From assembly GCA_013178225.1 (NCBI GenBank), contig JABLXE010000011.1, positions 1-64,000 on the forward strand: a DNA stretch of 64,000 bases, in the 5' to 3' direction. The notes beneath the pieces were generated by a model. That model made no database searches. It was not told the DNA's origin and saw nothing but the letters and a program-made list of their open reading frames with translations. Every line of letters begins with the position of its first letter. Positions within the stretch are counted from its first letter, which is position 1. This document shows, piece after piece, positions 24,195 through 32,329 of the stretch. The translations under genes and the position numbers were made by a program. This DNA comes from Methanotrichaceae archaeon (GTDB taxonomy: Archaea; Halobacteriota; Methanosarcinia; Methanotrichales; Methanotrichaceae).

Positions 24195-25220
24195 CTATCT
24201 CACATTGCTGATGGTCCAATCCGTCTCCATCCACCAATCGCCCTGCAGAAGTGTGGCGTTGTAGCCCATAAGCTCAAGGCCGAAGAATAGCGAGTAGGCG
24301 TCCGGAGTGCCGTAGACCAGCTGGGTGGAGTTTCTATCCAGGCTGCGCCTCTCCAGCAGGTCATCAAGCGTGGCTGCATCCTTGACTCTGGTGTCGTCGT
24401 AGAGCTTGTCAGCTTCGAAGGGCAGCGCTCTGGATGTGAGCTTGGCCAGCCCGTAATCGGAGAAGTCCCGGGCATCCAGTATCTGCAAATTGGATTCGTT
24501 CAGCAAGGATCCCAGATCGCTCTGGTTCACCAGCAGATGGGGAACCAGCCTTACGGTGTAGTTGGAGGGCGAGACGGTCGATTCAGAAGTCTCTCTGGCC
24601 ATGCCGGCAGCCCGGGCGGCGTCGTATCCCCCGTCCAGAAGGCTCAGGTTCTGATGCCCCAAATAGGAGAGCATCCAGAACAGATATGCTGCATCCTGGT
24701 CGTCGCCGTAGATCAAAATCATATCGCTGTTGTTCAGTCCGTCCCGGCAGAGGGCCTCCTCAGCCGCCTGAAGGTCCAGCTCGTCGCTGTTTAGGGTATC
24801 CTTCCAGTACAGGTTTCTGGCTCCCGGAAGGTGGCCCTTTTGGTAATCGGCAGGCGATCTGCTGTCGAGCAGCACCCAGCCATCGACAGAGGCTCCAGGT
24901 GCGGTCAGTATCGACGACTCGGGATAAACGGGCTTTGGCTTATCTACAGCAGCGGCCTGTGTCGCAGGCCGAGGATCCGCATTCCCGTTATGCTGTGCCG
25001 TTTCATAGGCATCTTTCTTGGCCAGCCAGCCGTCCAGATCGGTCCAATCCGGGCAGGTGGGGCAGAACTCGCCCGTCTCCGTTCCCGCCAGCACGGTGGG
25101 AGACAGCGCCATGAGCACTACTGCCAGCAGCAGCGATGCCGCTGCGGCTCCGGAGACCGCCACAAGCAAAGCTGGCACGGATCCACATCTCGAAACCATA
25201 TTCTCTCCGGCTATAGCCAT
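24195..25220 (-). CDS. Exported double rhodanese-domain protein, catalytic Cys absent
   Basis: A 341-residue protein with an N-terminal hydrophobic segment (about residues 17-45) that acts as a signal or anchor. Two rhodanese domains follow: the first around WVLLDSRSPADYQKGHLPGA to SLLDGGYDAARAAG, the second around LQILDARDFSDYG to the end. In the second, the loop where sulfurtransferases carry Cys reads VYGTPDAYSLF; in the first it reads IYGDDQDAAYLF. No Cys is present in either, so persulfide chemistry is unlikely. A binding or structural role outside the membrane is inferred. It is divergent from the aldolase gene. Confidence 0.82.
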   Translation of the reverse strand: MAIAGENMVSRCGSVPALLVAVSGAAAASLLLAVVLMALSPTVLAGTETGEFCPTCPDWTDLDGWLAKKDAYETAQHNGNADPRPATQAAAVDKPKPVYPESSILTAPGASVDGWVLLDSRSPADYQKGHLPGARNLYWKDTLNSDELDLQAAEEALCRDGLNNSDMILIYGDDQDAAYLFWMLSYLGHQNLSLLDGGYDAARAAGMARETSESTVSPSNYTVRLVPHLLVNQSDLGSLLNESNLQILDARDFSDYGLAKLTSRALPFEADKLYDDTRVKDAATLDDLLERRSLDRNSTQLVYGTPDAYSLFFGLELMGYNATLLQGDWWMETDWTISNVR

Positions 25221-25330
25221 CTCTGCCAGCTATTTCAGCCTTCCGGAACCCCAAGCTATAAATACAATAATTCGATCATCATAGCTAATATTAGTACAAT
25301 AATGATCAAATAAGTACAGAGGTATGAATC

Positions 25331-26119
25331 TTGAGAGGAAAGTCAATTCGCATGGAGAGGATATTCAACCGCGAGACCGGACGGGCAGTGATAATACCCA
25401 TGGATCACGGGGTGACTGTGGGGCCGATTAAGGGCATTCGCAGCGTGAAAGCGGTGGCCGATCTGGTGGCCTCTGCCGGGGCTGATGCGGCCGTGGTCCA
25501 CAAGGGGGCGGCGGTCTTCGGCCACCGGGGCTACGGCCGGGACCTGGGGCTGATCATCCACCTCTCCGCCAGCACGTCTCTGGGGCCTGATCCCAACAAC
25601 AAGGTGCTGGTGGCGACAGTTGAAGAAGCGCTCAAGCTGGGTGCGGACGGGGTGAGCATCCATGTGAACGTGGGCGCTGAAGATGAGGGGCACATGCTCT
25701 CCACTCTGGGGACAATATCCCGCAGCTGCCAGGAGTGGGGAGTGCCGCTCCTGGCCATGATGTACCCGCGGGGAAGGAAGATCAAGGACGAGTACTCTGA
25801 GGAAGCGGTAGCCCATGCCGCCCGGGTGGGGGCCGAACTGGGAGCCGATATCGTCAAGACCAATTATACCGGAGACCCCGACAGCTTCTCGCGCGTGGTG
25901 GAGGGCTGTCCAATGCCGGTGGTAATCGCGGGCGGACCCAGAGTGGAGTCGGAGCTGGACCTCTTGACCATGGTAGAGGAGGCAATAGCGGCTGGTGCTG
26001 CCGGAGTGGCGATTGGCAGAAACGTCTTTCAGGCCGAAGACCCTGTCCTCATCACCAGAAGGATCTGCGCCGTGGTTCACCAGGGACTTTCCGCCTCTGA
26101 AGCCCGGCAGATGGCCTAA
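25331..26119 (+). CDS. 2-amino-3,7-dideoxy-D-threo-hept-6-ulosonate synthase / class I aldolase
   Basis: A 262-residue DhnA-type aldolase. The N-terminus [20 protein letters not shown] followed by [15 protein letters not shown] is the ADH-synthase pattern. In methanogens this enzyme starts the alternative shikimate route by joining an aspartate-semialdehyde unit to a ketose-derived fragment. The Schiff-base Lys is in [10 protein letters not shown], and the phosphate loops are VVIAGGPR and [10 protein letters not shown]. The TTG start at 25331 keeps the conserved N-terminal residues; the ATG at 25352 would lose them. A related fructose-bisphosphate aldolase role cannot be excluded. Confidence 0.85.
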   Translation: MRGKSIRMERIFNRETGRAVIIPMDHGVTVGPIKGIRSVKAVADLVASAGADAAVVHKGAAVFGHRGYGRDLGLIIHLSASTSLGPDPNNKVLVATVEEALKLGADGVSIHVNVGAEDEGHMLSTLGTISRSCQEWGVPLLAMMYPRGRKIKDEYSEEAVAHAARVGAELGADIVKTNYTGDPDSFSRVVEGCPMPVVIAGGPRVESELDLLTMVEEAIAAGAAGVAIGRNVFQAEDPVLITRRICAVVHQGLSASEARQMA

Positions 26120-26173
26120 GTACTGCTGTGAAGGGATAAAAATTATGAACCTGAAGGCCGCCAGATCTCCATC

Positions 26174-27100
26174 ATGAGAGTTCTGGCGCTGGCAGTGATC
26201 CTGGTTCTCCTGGCATCTCCCGCAATGCCGCAAGAGAGCCCCGGCCCGAAGCTGGAGATCTCATCCTGGAACGGGCAGCTTCAGAGCGGCAGGACCGGGA
26301 CGCTCTCGCTGGAGATTGCCAACAACGGCAGCGTCCAAGCGTTTTCCGGCTCTCCGGAAGCTCTCTCCTCCTGGCTGAAAGATGCCGGCGGCCGGGCCTT
26401 CGCCGTTCAAGCGGATCTCGAGAGCGCCGATGAAAGGATTGAGATCCTGTCAGGGCCTCAGCCTGCGGGATCGATTGATCCCGGAGAGAGGCGGGAGATG
26501 AAGTTTGCGGCCCGGGCAATAGAGGAGGCCGGGCCGGGAGTCTATCCCCTGCAGCTGACGTTGAGCTATCAGGAGCTATCCCAGGTCGATTCCTCCGGCC
26601 AGCCGCCTGATGTAGCCTTCGAGTACCGGGAGCAATCCCTGGAAATCCCCCTCCAGGTTGAGGTGGCGAAGGGGCCCCGGCTGGAGATAGAGGCTGGGGG
26701 CGACCTGAGGCCGGGAGCCCATGGCCAGGTTGAGGTTTCGATTCTAAACCGGGGTGACCGGAAGGCCGAAAATGCAAGCTTCTGGCCGATCTCGCAGCCG
26801 CCCCTGCTCTACGACGGCGCGGTCGTGGTCCTGGGCGACCTGGATCCGGGGGCCTCTGGCAGGGCAAAGCTCGAGCTTTCTGTGGAAGAGGACGCCCCCT
26901 CCGGATACTATGCACTGCCCTGCACGGTCGAGTGCCTGAGCGCAGGCCGGCTGCAGACTGAGCGTATGGCAGCGTTGATCGAGGTGAACGATCGCAGCTG
27001 GACCTCTTACCTGTGGCTGCCGGCCCTGGGTCTACTTCTGGCCTGCGGACTCTATGTTGCCGTCAGTAAGCGTCGAGGGAAAAAATTCAAAAGGCGCTGA
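26174..27100 (+). CDS. Exported protein with CARDB/NEW3-like domains and C-terminal anchor
   Basis: A 308-residue cell-surface protein. Residues 1-20 form a signal peptide ending in PAMPQ. Two beta-sandwich repeats follow, each opening with a 'scale and spread' phrase: LQSGRTGTLSLEIANNGS and LRPGAHGQVEVSILNRGD. Each contains late-strand text such as SIDPGERREMKFAARA and DLDPGASGRAKLELSV. A transmembrane helix (WLPALGLLLACGLYVAVS, near residue 285) and a very basic tail KRRGKKFKRR end the protein, giving an outside-facing topology. This is the usual build of archaeal COG1361-like surface proteins. Ligand unknown. Confidence 0.78.
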   Translation: MRVLALAVILVLLASPAMPQESPGPKLEISSWNGQLQSGRTGTLSLEIANNGSVQAFSGSPEALSSWLKDAGGRAFAVQADLESADERIEILSGPQPAGSIDPGERREMKFAARAIEEAGPGVYPLQLTLSYQELSQVDSSGQPPDVAFEYREQSLEIPLQVEVAKGPRLEIEAGGDLRPGAHGQVEVSILNRGDRKAENASFWPISQPPLLYDGAVVVLGDLDPGASGRAKLELSVEEDAPSGYYALPCTVECLSAGRLQTERMAALIEVNDRSWTSYLWLPALGLLLACGLYVAVSKRRGKKFKRR

Positions 27101-27114
27101 ATCAACGCGAGAGA

Positions 27115-28353
27115 TCAAGACGACACCAGGTGCAAGAAGCGCTCCTGAGCCTTTTCCAGGATCTCCTCTTCTCCTGGAATCACGCCCTCCTTCATCAGCA
27201 CCCGGCCGTTTACGATGGTAGTATCGACCCCTCCGGTCATGCTGTAGACCAGATGGGACACCAGATTGCTCCTGGGGCACAGCCAGGGCTTTCTGAGATC
27301 GATTAAGGCCAGGTCGGCAAGAGCGCCCTCTTTTAGCCCCATGTTCAGCTTGAAGGCCATGTAGGCTCCTTCGGTTGCTGCCCTCCAGATCTGGTCGGCA
27401 GAAAATGCGGCCGGAGTGTGGTAGGCGTTCTTCTGGGTGATGGCGGTGACCTTCATCTCCTCGAAGAGGTTCAGGTTGTTGTTGCTGGAGGCTCCGTCAG
27501 TTCCCAGGCAGACGTTGACCCCGGCCTGGAGAAGGTAGTTCAGGGGGGCAATTCCTGAGGCCAGCTTCAGGTTGCTGACCGTGCAGTCCACCATATTCGC
27601 CTTCCGCTCCGCCAGCAGGTAAGCATCCTTCATGGTGAGCCACACTCCGTGAACTGCGATCAGCCGCTGGTTGACTATCCCCAGCCGGTCCAGGTACTCA
27701 ATCGGGCTTAGGCCCCGGGTCAGGTTGAAGCCATCGACCTCCTCGCGGGTCTCGGAGACGTGGATGTGGATGAGCGTGTTATAGCGGTCTGCCAGCTCTT
27801 TGGCCTTTAAAAGCGTTTCCTCGGAGCAGGTGTAGACTGCGTGCGGGCCCACGGTCGGATGAATCAGCTCGTCACCCTGCCAGCGTCGCAGGAAGGGCTC
27901 GGTCTCATTCAGCAATTCGGGCCGCATGTCAAAGACCACCCCGGAGAGGAAGGCGCGCAGCCCCATCTCCCTGGTGGCCCGGGCGGTCTCGTCCATGAAG
28001 TAGTACATGTCGTTGTAGCAGGTGATGCCGAAGCGGATCTGCTCCAGGCAGCCGAGCTTGGTTCCCCAGTAGATATCCTCCGGGGTGAGCCGGGCCTCGA
28101 GCGGCCAGATCTTCTCCTTCAGCCAGGGCATGAGGTCCATGTCGTCTGCATAACCCCTCAGAAGGGTCATGGCCAGGTGGGTGTGGCAGTTCACCAGTCC
28201 CGGTATGGCCAGCTTGCCCCGGCCATTGATTGTCTCCTCTTCCCGGGCCGAGATGTCGCGATCGATCTTGACGATTCGATTTTCCTGGATGAGAATGTCC
28301 CGGCTCTCTAAAAGCTGGCCGGACTGCAGAACAGAGACGTCTTTGATGAGCAT
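27115..28353 (-). CDS. Amidohydrolase of the SAH / 5'-deoxyadenosine deaminase family
   Basis: A 412-residue metal-dependent deaminase. Metal ligands are visible in LVNCHTHLAM, IHIHVSETREE, VHGVWL and LGTDGASSNNNLN. The family in methanogens includes DadD, which deaminates 5'-deoxyadenosine, S-adenosylhomocysteine and methylthioadenosine, so a purine-salvage role after SAM reactions is likely. The start MLIKDVSVLQSGQLLESRDI (ATG at 28353) is typical; the longer frame would run back into the tRNA gene. It is convergent with the surface-protein gene at a gap of 14 bases. Confidence 0.9.
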   Translation of the reverse strand: MLIKDVSVLQSGQLLESRDILIQENRIVKIDRDISAREEETINGRGKLAIPGLVNCHTHLAMTLLRGYADDMDLMPWLKEKIWPLEARLTPEDIYWGTKLGCLEQIRFGITCYNDMYYFMDETARATREMGLRAFLSGVVFDMRPELLNETEPFLRRWQGDELIHPTVGPHAVYTCSEETLLKAKELADRYNTLIHIHVSETREEVDGFNLTRGLSPIEYLDRLGIVNQRLIAVHGVWLTMKDAYLLAERKANMVDCTVSNLKLASGIAPLNYLLQAGVNVCLGTDGASSNNNLNLFEEMKVTAITQKNAYHTPAAFSADQIWRAATEGAYMAFKLNMGLKEGALADLALIDLRKPWLCPRSNLVSHLVYSMTGGVDTTIVNGRVLMKEGVIPGEEEILEKAQERFLHLVSS

Positions 28354-28452
28354 TGTGAGAAAGTTAACCCGGAAAAGTATTAGGAACTTGTGGAAAGGTT
28401 CTCTTCTGGTCGCCAGGCTTAAAAAGTCCTGGCTCCTCAGTGTGTAAGCCGA

Positions 28453-28583
28453 GCTGAGGTAGCCAAGCGGCCTACGGCGCTGGTCTTGAGGTTGCGGGCA
28501 TGAGAGGTCGATTGGGCCCAAATACCGCGACATGACAACCAGTGGTGCATCGCACCTCGTGAGTTCAAATCTCACCCTCAGCG
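28453..28583 (+). tRNA. tRNA-Ser(UGA) with intron
   Basis: Acceptor arms GCTGAGG (28453-28459) and CCTCAGC (28576-28582) pair perfectly, with discriminator G at 28583. The D-arm is GCC...GGC. The anticodon stem is CTGGT with ACCAG, and the loop reads CTTGAG|A with anticodon TGA. The variable arm GGTGC-ATC-GCACC is long, as in serine tRNAs. The T-arm is GTGAG-TTCAAAT-CTCAC. The loop is interrupted after position 37 by about 46 bases (28491-28536), whose ends GTTGCGG and CCGCGAC pair, giving a bulge-helix-bulge-like substrate for the archaeal splicing endonuclease. CCA is not encoded. Confidence 0.92.
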
Positions 28584-28728
28584 TTATTTTCCGGTAGCTT
28601 GGTGGATGGCCTTTAAGTTGTGAATCTTTGGTCGGACTCCAGTCAGCCTATTTGCAGAGGGCTGCAACGATCTGAGGTTTCAAAAGGGTAGCTCTAGGTG
28701 CTGGAAAATTGCAAGTGCTGCAAAATGA

Positions 28729-29295
28729 TCACAGCTTTTCCAGTCCCCACAGAGGATACCACTTCTCCAGATCCTTCTCTATCGGCAGCTCGGCATCCAT
28801 TACCGAGCGCAGCCTGAACTCACGAGCATTATCGCGGCTTTTGTCCCCCTGGGGCACAAAGGGGTAGTAGTTTCCCTGCTTGAAGCTGTAAATCCAGTAG
28901 ACTTTGCCGCCACCTGAAAAGTTATAGACCGCGCACAGCAGCTGGGTGCCGAAACCTTCTTCGATCAGGGTCTGGCTGATCATGTGAATGGTTGTCACCA
29001 GATCTTCGAAGTCTCTGTCCTCCAGCACCACCCATAAAAAGTCGTACTCGTCCTTCTGCATCCACCATCTGGTTCCGCTCTCCTTGGTGCTGATCCGGAG
29101 AAGGTCTTCGATCTCCGACTTTGCCCGTTCGTATTTTGAAGATTCCATGGGCCTAAAACAGATTGCCGCCTTGCCGCTCGGGGACAGGCCGAGGTTTGAC
29201 TCCAGGGTCACGGCAGCAGTGGATATGGCGAAGAGCTTGTCGGTCTTCGCATTCGGAAGAGTGGTCCGGCCTAAAAGAGAGTCCAGGAAGCCCAT
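28729..29295 (-). CDS. pspAB: PspA-associated protein PspAB
   Basis: This 188-residue soluble protein starts MGFLDSLLGRTTLPNAKTDK, the standard start of the PspAB family, which is found next to htpX in many archaea and actinobacteria and is linked to membrane-stress response. It lies directly downstream of htpX with no gap, which supports the call. The C-terminal half (FGTQLLCAVYNF, YWIYSFKQGNYYPFVPQGDK) is conserved-looking. The molecular role is unknown; control or delivery of clients to the protease is inferred from genomic association only. Confidence 0.85.
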   Translation of the reverse strand: MGFLDSLLGRTTLPNAKTDKLFAISTAAVTLESNLGLSPSGKAAICFRPMESSKYERAKSEIEDLLRISTKESGTRWWMQKDEYDFLWVVLEDRDFEDLVTTIHMISQTLIEEGFGTQLLCAVYNFSGGGKVYWIYSFKQGNYYPFVPQGDKSRDNAREFRLRSVMDAELPIEKDLEKWYPLWGLEKL

Positions 29296-30165
29296 TCAGG
29301 CCTCCAGCTCCCTCTCGATCCTCTCCAGAGCCGCTATCCGGTCCTCGACTGGAGGGTGGGTGGAAAGGAATCTGAAGATAGATTTGCCAGAAACCGCCGG
29401 GATTATAAAGAAGGCGTTTGCGCCCTCTACCTTCCGCAGGTCCTCTGTCGGGATGCGGGGCATGACTCCTGAGATCTTCATCAGCGCGGAGGCCAGGTTG
29501 GAGGGCTTTCCGGTAATTATGGCCGACCCCCGGTCGGCAGCGAACTCCCGGTAACGGGAAAGGGCCCGGATCAGGAGAAAGCTGGCGAAGTAGACCGCGT
29601 AGGATGCCAGCAGGACCAACAACATGTTGCCTGAATCCCGGTCACGTCTTCCGGTTCCCCCGAACAGCATCATGTAGTAGGCCAGAGTAGAGATGAAGCT
29701 GGCAATGGTCAGCACCATGGCATCTCTGTTCTTCACATGGGTCAGCTCATGGGCAAGGACTGCCTCAAGCTCGGCATTGTTGAGCTGCTGCATTATCCCG
29801 GTGGTCACCGCCACCACCGCATTTCTCTGATTTCTTCCTGTGGCAAAGGCATTGGGAACTGCAGTTTTCACTACAGCTATCTTGGGCTTGGGCAGGTCTG
29901 CTATGGCGCAGAGCCTGCTCACCATCCCGTGAAGGTCAGGAGCCTCGCTCTCCGAGACGATCCTGGCATTCATGGACCAGAGAACGATCTTGTCGGAGTA
30001 ATAGTACTGAATGAACATCGATCCCAGGATGAAGATCGCAATAATGGGCAAATCCGCGCCCAGGTAAGTCAATACTGCCAGGAATGCCAGATAGATTATC
30101 CCCAGCAGGAAGAAGGTCAGGACCATCCTGGCTTCCAGACCTCGATCTGATTTCCATCTTCTCAT
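29296..30165 (-). CDS. htpX: Zinc metalloprotease HtpX homolog (M48)
   Basis: A 289-residue membrane protease that degrades misfolded membrane proteins. Two N-terminal transmembrane helices (about residues 12-50) precede the catalytic motif AHELTHVKNRD, which is the HExxH zinc site. Two further hydrophobic helices follow (around LTIASFISTLAYYMMLFGG and MLLVLLASYAVYFASFLL). The third zinc ligand is the Glu in SRYREFAADRGSA. The gene abuts pspAB. Its 5' leader contains a hairpin with AAGCCC/GGGCTT arms near 30180-30210. Confidence 0.93.
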   Translation of the reverse strand: MRRWKSDRGLEARMVLTFFLLGIIYLAFLAVLTYLGADLPIIAIFILGSMFIQYYYSDKIVLWSMNARIVSESEAPDLHGMVSRLCAIADLPKPKIAVVKTAVPNAFATGRNQRNAVVAVTTGIMQQLNNAELEAVLAHELTHVKNRDAMVLTIASFISTLAYYMMLFGGTGRRDRDSGNMLLVLLASYAVYFASFLLIRALSRYREFAADRGSAIITGKPSNLASALMKISGVMPRIPTEDLRKVEGANAFFIIPAVSGKSIFRFLSTHPPVEDRIAALERIERELEA

Positions 30166-30518
30166 ATCTTTATGTCACCTTAAGCCCAACCGGACACGGG
30201 GCCGGGCTTTCTTCCTTTCAAATTGATAACATAATCTCTCACCAAGCTATTTATTCTTTTAGCAACGGTCGATTTTCCGGAATCTATAGTTTGAAAGCGG
30301 TATTTCTTCCAGCTGAAATTTCTGGGATAACCTCATCTGAGAGTTGAATAATCCTTGAGATCTGCCCCGGACGATGGACGCGAATCCGGGTCTTTACAGA
30401 GTCCACAGATGCCATGCCGATTGGGGAATATAGGATATTAGCTAAATAGTAGTAGATACCAGCTAATTATCAGCCGTTGATGAGATTCTCTCGCATCTCG
30501 AATGGGGGTTTGATCTAA
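30166..30518. other. Intergenic region between htpX and FKBP genes
   Basis: Around 350 bases with a GC-rich hairpin near the htpX start and AT-rich promoter-like sequence near 30430-30470 (for example TAGCTAAATAGTAG) that probably serves the FKBP gene. No additional gene is seen. Confidence 0.4.
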
Positions 30519-30983
30519 GTGCCAAAAGCCAAAGAAGGAGATACCGTAGTAGTGCATTATACCGGAAAGCTAGCAGACGGCTGCATCTTTGACACGTCCA
30601 AGGATTCGGATCCTCTCCGGTTCACTCTGGGAGAAGGACGCATGATCCCTGGTTTTGAAGAGGCGATCGTCGACATGAGCCCGGGCCAGTCCAAGACCGT
30701 AAAGATTCCTCCCGAAAAAGCCTACGGCAGATACCGCGAAGACCGTCTCATAACTTTGAACCGCAGCGACCTTCCAGAGGATTTAGTTCCTGAGATGGGA
30801 ATGATCCTGGAGATCCCTACATCCACCGGAACTATGGTTTCCGTTCAGATTACGGACATGGACGAAGAAGTGGTATGTTTGGATGCCAATCATCCTTTGG
30901 CAGAGCAGACGCTTAACTTCGACATCCAGCTGCTGGAAATTGTAGAATCGGCACCAGAAGGCGGAAAAGGCAAAGGGCAGTAG
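30519..30983 (+). CDS. FKBP/SlyD-type peptidyl-prolyl isomerase
   Basis: A 154-residue folding helper. The FKBP core begins GDTVVVHYTGKLADGCIFDT and includes LRFTLGEGRMIPGFEEAIVD. An inserted 'flap' domain (PPEKAYGRYREDRLITLNRS to CLDANHPLAEQ) replaces the usual loop, as in archaeal and SlyD-like enzymes that combine isomerase and chaperone activity. The final strand LNFDIQLLEI closes the core. The GTG start is preceded by an AT-rich promoter region. It is cytoplasmic, without a signal peptide. Confidence 0.93.
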   Translation: MPKAKEGDTVVVHYTGKLADGCIFDTSKDSDPLRFTLGEGRMIPGFEEAIVDMSPGQSKTVKIPPEKAYGRYREDRLITLNRSDLPEDLVPEMGMILEIPTSTGTMVSVQITDMDEEVVCLDANHPLAEQTLNFDIQLLEIVESAPEGGKGKGQ

Positions 30984-31305
30984 GTCCCTCTGGTTCGCGA
31001 TGCTGGCTCATTTCCGGAGTAATCTGCCTTTGATGGTCAGAACCATGAGCGACGGAAAGGTGCGAAAAATGCCTGAATTGTCTCACCATGTTCTGTACAT
31101 ATCTTTATCACATTTTGAAAAGAATAATCCTGTAATGGGCCGCATTAGCGACTTCCATCCAAATTCACGAGATTTATGTTAAGGACTACAAGTAAGAATT
31201 TTAACCATCGCAATTTAGATATAATTGTAACGGAAGAATTAAGGGCTATAATAGCCGCTGCCGTTCCAGTGGATGGCAGTAAATTATGATTAAGGTGGGA
31301 ATGTT
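30984..31305. other. Intergenic region before the NYN gene
   Basis: About 320 bases. A promoter-like AT-rich stretch occurs near 31200-31260. Short open frames lack a ribosome site or recognisable protein. A GGTGGG ribosome-binding site lies just before the TTG start at 31306. Confidence 0.4.
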
Positions 31306-31839
31306 TTGGATAACCGGGCTGCTGTATTCATAGATGGTGCATATCTGACCAAGATTCTGGATCTGGATTTCGGCAAGCCCAAGATCGATTTGGCCGGATT
31401 CTCAGATCTTCTTTGTGGCAAAGATGAGCGTTTAAGAACTTATTACTATAATTGCATGCCTTATCAGAGCTGCCCTCCCACGGAGGAAGAGCGCAGGCGA
31501 TTTGCGGCTATGGATAAATTTGTTTACACCCTCAAAAAATTGCCGCGATTCGAGGTCAGGCTGGGACGGCTGGGATGTGTGGGGGGCGAATTCATTCAGA
31601 AGAGGGTGGATATAGCTCTGGCCGCAGATCTGGTAAGACTGAGCTACGGGCGGATGATCGGAAAGGCGGTGCTGGTGACAGGCGATAGCGATTTCGTCCC
31701 TGCCATAGAGGCGGCCAAGGAGGCCGGGGTGGTAGTGGTTCTTTATTATTCGCCAAGCTCGATACACGATGAGCTTCTATCGGCGGTCGATGAGAGCGCC
31801 ACAATCGATCAGGAACTGATAAGCAGAGTTGAACGATAG
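31306..31839 (+). CDS. NYN-domain (LabA-like, PIN-fold) protein
   Basis: A 177-residue protein with a TTG start after AAGGTGGG. It has the acidic metal-binding residues of the NYN/PIN nuclease fold: the Asp in AVFIDGAYL, the Asp pair around VDIALAADLVRL and the VTGDSDFVPAI motif. Such proteins are predicted RNases. LabA of cyanobacteria belongs to the same family. The KRVDIALAADLV segment also matches the family's conserved Lys. Its RNA target is unknown. A T-run follows the gene. Confidence 0.88.
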   Translation: MDNRAAVFIDGAYLTKILDLDFGKPKIDLAGFSDLLCGKDERLRTYYYNCMPYQSCPPTEEERRRFAAMDKFVYTLKKLPRFEVRLGRLGCVGGEFIQKRVDIALAADLVRLSYGRMIGKAVLVTGDSDFVPAIEAAKEAGVVVVLYYSPSSIHDELLSAVDESATIDQELISRVER

Positions 31840-31848
31840 CGGTCAGCT

Positions 31849-31859
31849 TCTTTTTTTTT
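31849..31859 (+). terminator. Oligo-T terminator
   Basis: A run of about nine T residues ten bases after the NYN stop codon, without a strong hairpin. This is the usual form of an archaeal terminator. Confidence 0.5.
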
Positions 31860-32329
31860 ACAATTTTGGCCTCGGGCCCTGCGGATTGGATCAGGCTGCT
31901 GCAGACCGCCGGAGATGAAAGAGATACGACCCCGTGAAGAAGTGCTTCAACAGCCTGTTGCGTCTTTCTCAGAATAGTTATTTTCTTTAAAATTTCCTCC
32001 AACAGCCTCAATTGTCCACCTGTGATTTGCCAGTTCTATGGCCATTTATAGACGATCCGGACAGAGTTGTCTTTTATCCGATCTCAACCGCATACTTGGG
32101 TTTTGCTAATTAAGCTGGAAGCTGATTGGCAGCTTTTGCCGAACCATCCGGCCTTTCTAAAATTACATAACTCTCCTGAAATTGACCCTTTTAAAATTGA
32201 CTCTTAATAGATAATGTTATATAGCCTGTCAATGGTTGAATTGTTAGAGAAAGCCGCTTTGTAAGCCTATTCTGAGGGAGAGACGACAATACCATCAAGA
32301 CTGACTGAAGAGACGGTAAAGAGACGCTC
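31860..32329. other. Intergenic region before the histidine kinase gene
   Basis: About 470 bases. No gene is recognised; antisense frames here have no ribosome site. An AT-rich stretch at 32200-32225 may hold the kinase promoter. Confidence 0.4.
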
